From positions 1 to 14,060 of the forward strand of contig JAUYIW010000014.1 in assembly GCA_030688135.1 (NCBI GenBank): 14,060 bases of DNA, in the 5' to 3' direction. Made by a program: the position numbers and the translations under genes. How positions within the stretch are numbered: position 1 is the first letter of the stretch; every line of letters begins with the position of its first letter. The DNA comes from Candidatus Uhrbacteria bacterium (GTDB lineage: Bacteria > Patescibacteriota > Patescibacteriia > UBA9934). Below are positions 6,997 to 13,085 of the stretch, one piece after another. A model generated the notes under the pieces. The model worked only from the letters and a program-made list of their open reading frames with translations. It did no database searches and had not been told where the DNA came from.

Positions 6997-7542
6997 TTAC
7001 TTTTCGACGTTGGACTCTTTGTCCAGCATATCTAAAATCTGATCTGTTCTAATTTTTGCTTCTTGTTCTAAAAAGAAACGATTTACACCAGGAATTATTT
7101 TTAACCATTCCTGAATAAGCTTCAGGACCTTACTCGCCCTCACCTTCCCCTTGATTACCATTTCTTTAATCTTAACAGCTACTTCTTCCCCTGACTTTCT
7201 GAAAAGTGGTTTTTTATCTTCTGGAAGCGCAAGGAAAATGTCTGTAAGATCTTCACTTAAGATATCCTCAATTTTTTTTATAGTTTCATCTTTTTGTACT
7301 GTAGCAGACTGCGCTGATGCAGTGGCTCGCGTTGGAGCTTCTTGTATTTCCTTTCCAGATGCATCTTCTGAGCCGAATTTTGTCTTATCTTTATTGCCGG
7401 ACGCCTCTTTCGCCTCTGCCTTACCTTTCACCTCTCTCATCTCTCTTACTTCTGTTACCTCTGCTACATTTGGAATCTCAACGATCACCTCTGATTCTAC
7501 CAAAGGCGCTTCAATATTTTTTTTGTCCTTCTTGTCTGCCAT
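6997..7542 (-). CDS. Conserved-looking 181-aa partner of the VirD4-like ATPase
   Basis: The first 100 residues are low-complexity and charged (many K, E, A, V; patterns such as VAEVTEVREMREVKGKAEAK) and are likely disordered. The C-terminal 80 residues form a compact helical domain: DIFLALPEDKKPLFRKSGEE, a helix ending in KVLKLIQEWLKIIPG, then VNRFFLEQEAKIRTDQI. I associate this IPGVNRFF..EAKI segment with small proteins coded next to such ATPases in Parcubacteria, from memory of the group rather than a search. No membrane helix is evident, although LIQEWLKIIPGVNRFFL is amphipathic. It sits 25 nt before the ATPase gene and 54 nt after cysS. A role as an adaptor or scaffold for the ATPase is inferred from position alone. 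Confidence 0.75.
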   Translation of the reverse strand: MADKKDKKNIEAPLVESEVIVEIPNVAEVTEVREMREVKGKAEAKEASGNKDKTKFGSEDASGKEIQEAPTRATASAQSATVQKDETIKKIEDILSEDLTDIFLALPEDKKPLFRKSGEEVAVKIKEMVIKGKVRASKVLKLIQEWLKIIPGVNRFFLEQEAKIRTDQILDMLDKESNVEK

Positions 7543-7546
7543 TTTA

Positions 7547-7575
7547 AAAGTCTAAAGTCAGAAAGTCTAAAGTCT
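7547..7575. repeat. AAAGTCT heptad array between cysS and the 181-aa gene
   Basis: AAAGTCT, AAAGTCA, one extra G, then AAAGTCT twice fill most of the 54-nt spacer, ending 5 nt before the ATG of the 181-aa gene on the minus strand. A further AAAAAGTCTAAATCC-like trace lies in the 25-nt spacer before the ATPase gene (on the minus strand). Confidence 0.65.
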
Positions 7576-7596
7576 AATCGACTCAAGTATACCACA

Positions 7597-8982
7597 TTAA
7601 TCATGCCTCTCTCGAACCTTCTGTCCGGAAGAAGTATCTTCGACCATGTAACCAGCGTCAGCAATTTGGTCTCTAAGAACATCTGATGCATTCCAGTCTT
7701 TATTTTCTCTAGCAACCTTGCGATCTTCTAAAAGTTTTCTAATCTTATCTGAAACTTTTACTGGCTTTGAAACATAATCAATAAGATTGAAACCTAGCAC
7801 TTCATCTATTTTTAAAATAGTTGCTGACTTAATTGAAGATTCGATAGATTCATCATTCACCAAACCCCAAACCTCTGCAATCGCTCCGGGCATGTCTAGA
7901 TCATCGTTAAGTTTTAACAGAAACCGCTGAATGGCATCTTTATCGAAATCAGTGGGTTCATCCCAATCACGTACAACATCGCGCAGGTTATTCAATGCAT
8001 TTTGAGCAGCTTCGAGAGCTTCCCATGTAAAATTTAGTTTTGTACGATAGTGTGCAGTAAAAGAAAAATAACGATACGCAAGTGCTTCAAAACCTTTTAG
8101 AATCAAATCCTCAACAATGTATACATTCCCCAAAGACTTTGACATCTTTCCATTGTCGATTAGTAAAAACTCACCATGTAGCCAATAATTTGCTAAAGCG
8201 TTTCCGTGAGCTGCAGTAGTTTGCGCAATTTCATTCTCATGATGCACTGGCTTCAAGTCAATTCCACCTGTATGAATATCAAACGGGGAGTCTAAATACT
8301 TCTCGCTCATTGCAGAACATTCAATATGCCAGCCAGGAAAACCAACGCCCCATGGAGAATCCCATTCCATTTGACGCTTTTCTTCTGGCTTTGAGTACTT
8401 CCAAAGAGCAAAATCAGACGGATTATGTTTTTCTGGATTAGCTTCAACGCGTGTTCCAGCTTCTTTTTCCTCAAGGTTTTGACCTGAAAACTTGCCGTAA
8501 GCCTCAAACTTTGATGTTTCGAAATACACGCCATCACTAGTTCTGTATGTAAATCCTTTTTCCTCGAGTAATTTGATTAGTTCAATTTGCTCACTAATAT
8601 GTTCGGTGGCCTTAGGCATCACTGTTGGGCGCACAATATTCAGGCGCTCCATGTCTTTCAAAAAACGCTTTGTGTAAAATTCTGCTATATCCCATGCGCT
8701 TTTGCCCTCCTTGCGCATTGTAACCATCATCTTATCCTCACCTTCGTCGCCATCATCGGTTAAATGTCCAACATCGGTAATATTCATAACGTGCCGAACC
8801 TCATAACCATTAAACTCAAGTGTGCGACGAAGTACATCGGTCATTAGAAATGTTCTAAAGTTTCCAATAGTAGCATTTTGATAAACCGTAGGACCACAAG
8901 CATACAACCCAACCTTACCCCTATGTATGGGTTTGAATTCCTCCTTTGTTCGGTTAAGCGTGTTGTATAGTGATACGGTCAT
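7597..8982 (-). CDS. cysS: Cysteinyl-tRNA synthetase
   Basis: A 461-aa class I synthetase that charges tRNA-Cys in the cytoplasm; the length is normal. It has the VGLYACGPTVY motif with zinc-ligand C29, C222 in HIECSAMS, the HHENE block (247-251) and a perfect KMSKS at 279-283. The class I HIGH signature is TIGN (38-41) in ATIGNFRTF: the first histidine is replaced by threonine. A TIGN form is known in tryptophanyl-tRNA synthetases, so activity is still plausible. The ATG at 8982 is chosen because MTVSLYNTLNR matches the usual N-terminus; an in-frame TTG at 9015 lies upstream inside the promoter region. A TATAAT box at complement(9016..9021) precedes a leader of about 28 nt that contains GC-rich repeat sequence but no well-placed SD. 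Confidence 0.96.
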   Translation of the reverse strand: MTVSLYNTLNRTKEEFKPIHRGKVGLYACGPTVYQNATIGNFRTFLMTDVLRRTLEFNGYEVRHVMNITDVGHLTDDGDEGEDKMMVTMRKEGKSAWDIAEFYTKRFLKDMERLNIVRPTVMPKATEHISEQIELIKLLEEKGFTYRTSDGVYFETSKFEAYGKFSGQNLEEKEAGTRVEANPEKHNPSDFALWKYSKPEEKRQMEWDSPWGVGFPGWHIECSAMSEKYLDSPFDIHTGGIDLKPVHHENEIAQTTAAHGNALANYWLHGEFLLIDNGKMSKSLGNVYIVEDLILKGFEALAYRYFSFTAHYRTKLNFTWEALEAAQNALNNLRDVVRDWDEPTDFDKDAIQRFLLKLNDDLDMPGAIAEVWGLVNDESIESSIKSATILKIDEVLGFNLIDYVSKPVKVSDKIRKLLEDRKVARENKDWNASDVLRDQIADAGYMVEDTSSGQKVRERHD

Positions 8983-9015
8983 ACTGGTAGGGGTAGGGTC
9001 TCCCCGCCCGATCAA

Positions 9016-9021
9016 ATTATA
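9016..9021 (-). promoter_or_regulatory. -10 box of cysS
   Basis: TATAAT on the minus strand, 33 nt before the cysS ATG. No good -35 is seen; the position is occupied by the left arm of the 129-bp inverted repeat. The leader (about 8983-9009) contains GGGCGGGGAGACCC, which can pair with the following CCCC. Confidence 0.55.
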
Positions 9022-9027
9022 TAGTTT

Positions 9028-9156
9028 CTTGAATTACGAAACACGCGATCTTTGCGTTCACGGGCGCCCGTCGCCCCCGTTCTCCCTACGTTTTGGTAGG
9101 GTTCACGTGGATCGACAGCCCGTTCACGCAAATCTCATCGAGTTTCGTAATTCAAG
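9028..9156. repeat. 129-bp inverted-repeat element upstream of cysS
   Basis: Perfect 15-bp arms CTTGAATTACGAAAC (9028-9042) and GTTTCGTAATTCAAG (9142-9156) are followed inward by imperfect pairing of TTTGCGTTCACGGGC (9051-9065) with GCCCGTTCACGCAAA (9118-9132). A central hairpin CCCTAC/GTAGGG with loop GTTTTG lies at about 9085-9102. The interior is much richer in GC than its surroundings. It resembles MITE-like palindromes with GTAGGG...GGGCGAC cores. No transposase gene is present. Confidence 0.7.
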
Positions 9157-9195
9157 GTATAGTTAGTGTACGCATTATAGCTGAGTTCTGCGTGA

Positions 9196-9224
9196 TTGTC
9201 ATTCTTAAAACAAGATTATATAGA
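9196..9224 (+). promoter_or_regulatory. Possible plus-strand promoter
   Basis: TTGTCA (9196-9201), a 17-nt spacer and TATAGA (9219-9224) lie 9 nt before an ATG at 9234. It would give a nearly leaderless transcript into the short ORF that follows. Confidence 0.35.
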
Positions 9225-9233
9225 GTTTATACA

Positions 9234-9305
9234 ATGGGCGAGGAGGTTAAAAAGAGGTTATATGAGTGGATTCTGACTGACCTAGAACCTCACCATCTCG
9301 AGTAG
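9234..9305 (+). CDS. Possible 23-residue ORF or gene remnant
   Basis: An ATG at 9234 opens MGEEVKKRLYEWILTDLEP, and the frame ends with HHLE and TAG inside the outer arm of the palindromic element that begins at 9291. The amphipathic start looks protein-like and a promoter is placed before it. A longer gene may have been cut off by insertion of the element. It could also be chance; I see no family. Confidence 0.15.
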   Translation: MGEEVKKRLYEWILTDLEPHHLE

Positions 9306-9384
9306 TACGTATTCTGCGACGAGAGATCTTAAGTAATATCGAAGAAGATTTCTCTTCCCGAAAAACACCTTCGTCGAAATGGTG
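9291..9384 (-). repeat. Imperfect palindromic intergenic element, copy 2 (inverted)
   Basis: The outer arms ACCATCTCGA (9292-9301) and TCGAAATGGT (9374-9383) match at nine of ten positions. The inner arms GAGAGATCTT and AAGATTTCTC (9345-9354) also match at nine of ten. Read on the minus strand it aligns with copy 3 at 13917-14017, including AAGATCTCTCGTCG and CTCGAGATGGTG. A trace of GTAGAAAGT precedes both copies. Confidence 0.65.
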
Positions 9385-9396
9385 AATGTAAACCGA

Positions 9397-9431
9397 CTTT
9401 CTACTTTCAACTTGTAACTTCCAACCCATAA
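9397..9431. repeat. Five-unit heptad array
   Basis: CTTTCTA, CTTTCAA, CTTGTAA, CTTCCAA and CCCATAA follow one another in exact seven-base phase, with consensus CTTNNAA. The array lies between palindromic copy 2 and the terminator of the membrane-protein gene. Of the rest of 9306-9551, only the terminator at 9488-9527 is otherwise recognisable. Confidence 0.6.
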
Positions 9432-9487
9432 GCTCCTCGGATCCGCCTTGATCCAGCTTCACTATCTAGCCTAATCGTCTCCACCTC

Positions 9488-9527
9488 AAAAATAAAACAC
9501 CCCGCCTCCTCAGAGAGGAAACGGGGT
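9488..9527 (-). terminator. Intrinsic terminator of the 298-aa membrane protein gene
   Basis: On the minus strand ACCCCG (9522-9527) pairs with CGGGGT (9499-9504), with an inner CCTC/GAGG stem, followed by GTTTTATTTTTGA. The hairpin is strong and has a good T-run. Confidence 0.9.
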
Positions 9528-9551
9528 ACTAGAAGTGCGCTCAGACAAGCG

Positions 9552-10448
9552 TTACCACTTATTCTTTCGAACCTGCATGGCGGCAATCGCCTTTTTATCC
9601 ACTTCGCGCAAGCGCTCCTGGCGCTCATTGCGGTCATCACTACGATCTGCGATTCTGTGAACAAGAAACTCTCCTGCTGTTCCATGCGATGGCCTGGAAC
9701 CCAATGAGCCTTGACTGGCAAGCTCAGAGGCAAATTCGATTCGGCGTTCCAATGCCTCTCGGTCTGCGCGCATGGCCTCAATGGCGTCGATAGCTGTCTG
9801 CTCGAACTCTTCTTCGAAAAGCCCGTGTTCCACCTTGAGACGCAAATCGTTCAAGTGATCTGCCGAGTCGTTCCAATCCTCGATTTCGTCGATGAGAACA
9901 TTATACTCAGCAAACCGTTTGTCAAAGCGCTCTTCCCTGTGCATGTTGTCGATCTTGAACTCGTTGGTCAAGAACGCAATCAACACACCGAACATGTAAA
10001 GAAACGGCAGGTATGGGAGAAAGGCGAATACACCAGCGAGTAGCGCTACTACTCCAGCCAATATTATAAAGCCAGAAAAGTAGTCTAAGTTGTGATCCTC
10101 GATTGCCCCTAGAAATGTCAGTAGCTCTCCAGCAGCAAAGACGATCACCGCGGCAATTAACGCTATGAATACCACGGGGAGGCCCATCGCAGGCGTGCTC
10201 CACAAGAAGGAGAAGTCCCATCCGGTGTCTTTGTACGCCATCCATACGTCGAGAGCCACCCAGATTCCTAGCAGTACGGGCGCTGCTAGTGTTGCAAGCG
10301 CAAGCCACAGGTTGCTGGATAGCTTCTTTTTCTCCCTGTCTGCCAGTACATGACGAACCTGTTCAAGCTGCTCGCGCAAGCCCTCAGGTACAGTTGTAGC
10401 ATCCTCCAGGTTGACCGTGCGAAACTGCGCGATCATGGACTTTTTCAT
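9552..10448 (-). CDS. Unknown four-helix membrane protein with charged C-terminal tail
   Basis: A 298-aa protein. Residues 1-44 are charged and cytoplasmic-looking (EGLREQLEQVRHVLADREKK). Four hydrophobic segments lie at about 45-68, 88-112, 121-143 and 146-162. Residues 163-298 form a long, highly charged, probably coiled-coil tail (EEEFEQTAIDAIEAMRADRE, then RNERQERLREVDKK). I recognise no family. The start is supported by GGAG seven bases before the ATG. A TTGACA promoter lies about 40 nt upstream of the ATG and a strong terminator follows, so it is transcribed alone. The gene is visibly richer in GC than dnaX or the sensor gene, with codons such as CTG, GCG and CGC, which suggests different ancestry. 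A membrane scaffold or stress role is possible but unsupported. Confidence 0.8.
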   Translation of the reverse strand: MKKSMIAQFRTVNLEDATTVPEGLREQLEQVRHVLADREKKKLSSNLWLALATLAAPVLLGIWVALDVWMAYKDTGWDFSFLWSTPAMGLPVVFIALIAAVIVFAAGELLTFLGAIEDHNLDYFSGFIILAGVVALLAGVFAFLPYLPFLYMFGVLIAFLTNEFKIDNMHREERFDKRFAEYNVLIDEIEDWNDSADHLNDLRLKVEHGLFEEEFEQTAIDAIEAMRADREALERRIEFASELASQGSLGSRPSHGTAGEFLVHRIADRSDDRNERQERLREVDKKAIAAMQVRKNKW

Positions 10449-10485
10449 CTGTTTTCTCCGTTTTTTAAGTTTAAAGGAACTGGGA

Positions 10486-10514
10486 ACATTAAATCATTTT
10501 AGCGATTTTGTCAA
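10486..10514 (-). promoter_or_regulatory. Sigma-70-type promoter of the 298-aa membrane protein gene
   Basis: On the minus strand TTGACA (10509-10514) is a perfect -35, followed by 17 nt and TAATGT (10486-10491). The leader is about 30 nt and carries GGAG at complement(10456..10459). Confidence 0.7.
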
Positions 10515-10747
10515 GCTCTAAGTCATCAAGTATCGAGATGCTTTAACATACAATCAGAAAAACTTATTTTTTAATCAATATGTGCATATTTAGGCGAGAG
10601 GTAACATGGCTTCCGATTCAGCCGTAAGATTATAGAAAAATATTAGAATATCAAAACCACTATCTGGATAATCAGCCATTGATCTGATAATTAGCGGATA
10701 AATAGTAAATAAATAGTAAATCAAAATATATTAATCGCAGATCAAAA

Positions 10748-10774
10748 AAATACAACTAAAGGTCCGATCGGACC
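10748..10774. repeat. 27-nt partial copy of the 40-bp palindrome
   Basis: Positions 10748-10774 are identical to 10847-10873, in direct orientation and 99 bp apart. The copy keeps the full left arm but only the central GGTCCGATCGGACC of the right half. A TATAAG box lies 8 nt downstream (10783-10788), so the short palindrome sits where an operator would overlap the promoter. Confidence 0.75.
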
Positions 10775-10779
10775 AATAT

Positions 10780-10878
10780 ATGTATAAGACTAAAACAAGA
10801 ATTATGACTAAAGCTAGCGATCTTTCAACCGGAGTAAGGAAATATCAAATACAACTAAAGGTCCGATCGGACCTTTAG
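10780..10878 (+). CDS. Possible 32-residue ORF between the palindrome copies
   Basis: ATG at 10780 reads MYKTKTRIMTKASDLSTGVR and ends in the right arm of the 40-bp palindrome; a second ATG is at 10804. The frame stays open back through the first palindrome copy, because the copies are 99 nt (33 codons) apart. Both copies therefore encode IQLKVRSD. TATAAG (10783-10788) precedes the second ATG by 15 nt. It may be a small peptide, a gene remnant, or chance. Confidence 0.2.
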   Translation: MYKTKTRIMTKASDLSTGVRKYQIQLKVRSDL

Positions 10879-10886
10879 TTGTATTT
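10847..10886. repeat. 40-bp perfect palindrome
   Basis: Two 20-base arms, AAATACAACTAAAGGTCCGA and its exact reverse complement, meet with no spacer at 10866/10867. As RNA it gives an 18-bp stem with a four-base loop, followed by TTTATAT on the plus strand. It could be a bidirectional terminator, a protein-binding site or the footprint of a mobile element. Confidence 0.85.
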
Positions 10887-11030
10887 TATATCACGAACTA
10901 CAGAAAAATGAACACTATGAATGCAAACCAATCCCTAGAAAGCATTCGGCTCTAATTATAGAGTTATCATAAAAATATTAATCCAAAAACGGCTCCAAGC
11001 AAAAATAGAACTGGTCTAGGAGATCTGTCA

Positions 11031-11077
11031 CAAAACTCAATGATATTGATCTGAACGGGCTAGCAGTTTCTGAAAAC
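11031..11077. repeat. Dispersed relic, copy 2
   Basis: The same 19 bases as at 2295-2313, with similarity continuing for about 30 nt. The plus-strand frame reads KLNDIDLNGLAVSENIR and then stops (copy 1: KLNDIDFHGLTISKIIY). A minus-strand frame opens at an ATG at complement(11075..11077) for 34 residues (MFSETASPFRSISLSF...). Both frames show conservative changes between copies, so the coding strand cannot be decided. Confidence 0.55.
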
Positions 11078-11125
11078 ATACGCTGAGGAGATGCTAGGAT
11101 GCCAGTAAAAGGAAAGATGGCGAGT

Positions 11126-11151
11126 TTAAAACAGAGCCCCGAGGGCCCTGT
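11126..11151 (-). terminator. Terminator of the sigma/anti-sigma operon
   Basis: On the minus strand ACAGGGCCC, loop TCG and GGGCTCTGT form a nine-base stem with one G-U pair, followed by TTTAAACT. It lies 23 nt beyond the anti-sigma stop. The T-run is short. Confidence 0.7.
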
Positions 11152-11174
11152 CTTTACCGTTGATCTATCTTATT

Positions 11175-11957
11175 CTATTCGCTTGTTTCTTCAATAGAAT
11201 TGCCACTATCGCCTGAATCTACTTGCATTAATGGGTCACGAAATGGCTTAAAATCTTCTGGCCTTTCAAATTCATCTCCTAGCTTTGGCATATACATCCT
11301 TAAAGGCGGTGGCAACATTGCCCGCTTTTCTTCATCGCTTAAATCTGAATTTGCTATTCTTGTTCTAAGATCGCCAAGCATAGCGTGTACTTCATCTGGC
11401 GATTCAGGCTTTTTCAACTTTGGCTTTGGACCAAATACCACACCTAGCAAATTCTCATACCTTTGATTTTGACTTCTCATGCGTTGCATAAAATCGTCGC
11501 GATACTCGGGATCTTTCTTTGCTTGCATTAATTCGTCAAATGTTACATTAAGTTCTTCTGCAATTCTTTCAAGATGATCCTTTGGAAACTCTTTACGATT
11601 AAGCATGGCTTCACCCTCGTCTATTCTACGCTCCATCATTCTTGCATGAAACTCTGCAGCACGTTCGGATGAACGAGGTAATCTTGCTTCCATAGCCTCT
11701 ATTCCCTTTTTGAAAGGGTTTAAAACGTGACCTTCACTAACAGATGGGCTTGCATATGCGTACGTTCCCATTCCCATTGTAGCGACAACCATAACCAAAA
11801 CAACGGGCAACACAAAGGCACGTTTCCAGCTATAAACCGTTGCAGGATACTCAACGCTAAACTGATCATTCAAGCTTTTTGCTAATTGGTTTTGAAAATC
11901 ACGACTTGGCGTATGCGACTTTCTAGTCTCTTTTAAATGTTTCTTTAGGTTCTTCAT
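11175..11957 (-). CDS. DUF5667-type membrane anti-sigma factor
   Basis: A 260-aa protein. Residues 1-45 are a basic cytoplasmic region, 46-68 a membrane helix (FVLPVVLVMVVATMGMGTYAY), and the remainder lies outside. Immediately after the helix comes YASPSVSEGHVLNPFKKGIE, the ASP..PG..LYPLK-like signature I associate with DUF5667 domains found with ECF sigma factors. The outer part is helical and charged (HARMMERRIDEGEAMLNRKE). The ATG overlaps the sigma stop as ATGA, and AAGGAGG (complement 11965-11971) inside the sigma gene drives its translation, so the two are translationally coupled. It probably holds the sigma factor at the membrane until an envelope signal arrives. The signal is unknown. 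Confidence 0.8.
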   Translation of the reverse strand: MKNLKKHLKETRKSHTPSRDFQNQLAKSLNDQFSVEYPATVYSWKRAFVLPVVLVMVVATMGMGTYAYASPSVSEGHVLNPFKKGIEAMEARLPRSSERAAEFHARMMERRIDEGEAMLNRKEFPKDHLERIAEELNVTFDELMQAKKDPEYRDDFMQRMRSQNQRYENLLGVVFGPKPKLKKPESPDEVHAMLGDLRTRIANSDLSDEEKRAMLPPPLRMYMPKLGDEFERPEDFKPFRDPLMQVDSGDSGNSIEETSE

Positions 11958-12577
11958 AATTTTACCTCCTTCGTTCCGTCCTTCGCATAAGCGAGAGCAA
12001 CTTGAATGTCCATAGGACTAAGCGCGCTACGCAACTGCTCGTCAGCAGTGCTAAAAACGGTGTTAGTAATTTTTTGTGAATTTTCAGTTTCAAATACTGA
12101 ACGTAGTTTCTTCATTGCTCTATGAGCATCAATCCTTGCGGCGCCAGCACTCTTGCAAATGATTTCACCAATCTCTTTATAACGATACCCTAGCAAATAC
12201 TTTAGCTCGATGATTTCCCTGTCCTCTTTACATAATTTATTAAGAGCACTGTACAACCGCATTGCGTCATCGATATTTTCAAGTTCTTTTCTTCCATCCG
12301 CACCTTCCATTTTAAAAGCTATTTGATCAATATCAATTACTTCTTTTTGATCACGCCAATGATTGATTACATGATTACGAGCTATGGTCATAATCCATGC
12401 GACCTGCGAAATATTCGGATCGAATTTTGAAAAGTTGCAAAGTGCCTTAATGAATATCTCACTTGTTAAGTCTTCTGCGACTTCCTTATTCATCTTTACA
12501 CGGTAAAAAACAAAACGATACACGCCGTCGAAATGCTTTCTATAAAACTGATTAAAACTTGATTTGCGTAATTTCAT
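11954..12577 (-). CDS. ECF-type RNA polymerase sigma factor
   Basis: A 207-aa sigma-70 family protein. The region 2 helices are visible at about 8-75 (VYRFVFYRVKMNKEVAEDLT, then FIKALCNFSKF and AWIMTIARNHVINHWRDQ). Region 4 lies at about 108-165, with its helix-turn-helix in CKEDREIIELKYLLGYRYKE and GAARIDAHRAMKKLRSVF. Region 3 is absent, as expected for the ECF group. About 40 extra residues follow region 4. It directs RNA polymerase to a stress regulon and is paired with the anti-sigma protein encoded by the overlapping next gene. Its own promoter shows both a sigma-70-like pair and a TGTAAC box, so self-activation is possible. Confidence 0.9.
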   Translation of the reverse strand: MKLRKSSFNQFYRKHFDGVYRFVFYRVKMNKEVAEDLTSEIFIKALCNFSKFDPNISQVAWIMTIARNHVINHWRDQKEVIDIDQIAFKMEGADGRKELENIDDAMRLYSALNKLCKEDREIIELKYLLGYRYKEIGEIICKSAGAARIDAHRAMKKLRSVFETENSQKITNTVFSTADEQLRSALSPMDIQVALAYAKDGTKEVKL

Positions 12578-12598
12578 AATGTATCTAACGCGATAATG

Positions 12599-12627
12599 TA
12601 AATAGGCTACGCTTTTGCTCTACACAA
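12599..12627 (-). promoter_or_regulatory. Promoter of the sigma/anti-sigma operon
   Basis: On the minus strand TTGTGT (12622-12627), a 17-nt spacer and TATTTA (12599-12604) lie upstream of the sigma ATG. TGTAAC at complement(12641..12646) resembles ECF -35 boxes and could mark a second, self-activated promoter. A TAGATA box four bases before the ATG is another possible start. Confidence 0.4.
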
Positions 12628-12674
12628 CTTACCAATCTTTGTTACAGGAAAGAACTAAAACTATCAAAAATGTG

Positions 12675-12707
12675 GGAAAAGTAAATCCCAGCCGTGTATG
12701 GCTGGGA
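12675..12707 (-). terminator. Intrinsic terminator of the 115-aa gene
   Basis: TCCCAGCC and GGCTGGGA (12686-12693, 12700-12707) form an eight-base stem with a six-base loop, starting 4 nt after the stop codon. ATTTACTTTTCC follows on the minus strand. Confidence 0.8.
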
Positions 12708-12711
12708 ACGA

Positions 12712-13059
12712 TTATCTACCAAGTGGCACAAATACTGGCACTCCAGCCCAAACACCGTATTTGAGCGGACGCAGTATAGACTTTATGTGCCCTTGTACAT
12801 CCTGAAAGGTTATCAGATGTCTGCTGGCCATGCCCAGTAGTAGCTCAGCGCAACCGTCCATGCCGGTCTCTACCGAAGCAATCGGATCCACGCCATCTCG
12901 AAGGCACCAGCGGTCTGTGCTATAAAAAATCCTATACGTTCTGACGCCAAACTTAATGGCAACTATCCCTTGACCAAATAGCCGCATTGCATTCAACGTA
13001 CCGTTCGCTTGATCATCGCTAAGTAGTAACCTAACTGTATCCACAAATGCGTCGCTCAT
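12712..13059 (-). CDS. Unknown 115-aa protein in a self-contained gene unit
   Basis: The start is fixed by AGGAGG (complement 13065-13070) five bases before the ATG. The product has no membrane helix or signal peptide. It contains alternating hydrophobic strands (GIVAIKFGVRTYRIFYS, GVWAGVPVFVPLG), an N-terminal helix (AFVDTVRLLLSD) and two cysteines (C52 and C70), which suggests a small alpha/beta fold. I recognise no family. It has its own TTGACA promoter and a terminator right after the stop, and it appears richer in GC than the sigma operon beside it. Promoter, SD and terminator placement match the 103-aa and 298-aa genes, though the three proteins are not evidently similar in sequence. 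Confidence 0.7.
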   Translation of the reverse strand: MSDAFVDTVRLLLSDDQANGTLNAMRLFGQGIVAIKFGVRTYRIFYSTDRWCLRDGVDPIASVETGMDGCAELLLGMASRHLITFQDVQGHIKSILRPLKYGVWAGVPVFVPLGR

Positions 13060-13085
13060 TTTTACCTCCTAAAGAGCCATGAAAG

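Larger units (their letters stand above)
10515..11125. other. AT-rich non-coding stretch
   Basis: No gene of normal length is visible. It holds a nine-codon ORF with a GAGAGG SD (ATG at 10604, MASDSAVRL), an 11-bp tandem duplication AAATAGTAAAT (10700-10721), the 27-nt repeat and 40-bp palindrome described separately, and the second relic copy. Its AT content is higher than that of either neighbouring gene. It may be a graveyard of gene starts between two operons. Confidence 0.5.

Noticed and set aside
7151..7555. Plus-strand 134-aa ORF
   Set aside because: It lies opposite the 181-aa gene, whose protein has a coherent charged and helical design; the Ser/Phe-rich product is typical of an antisense shadow.
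9022..9160. T-box riboswitch upstream of cysS
   Set aside because: No GGGTGGNACCGCG-like T-box sequence or specifier stem is visible, and the inverted repeat lies upstream of the -10 box, so it would not be in the cysS mRNA.
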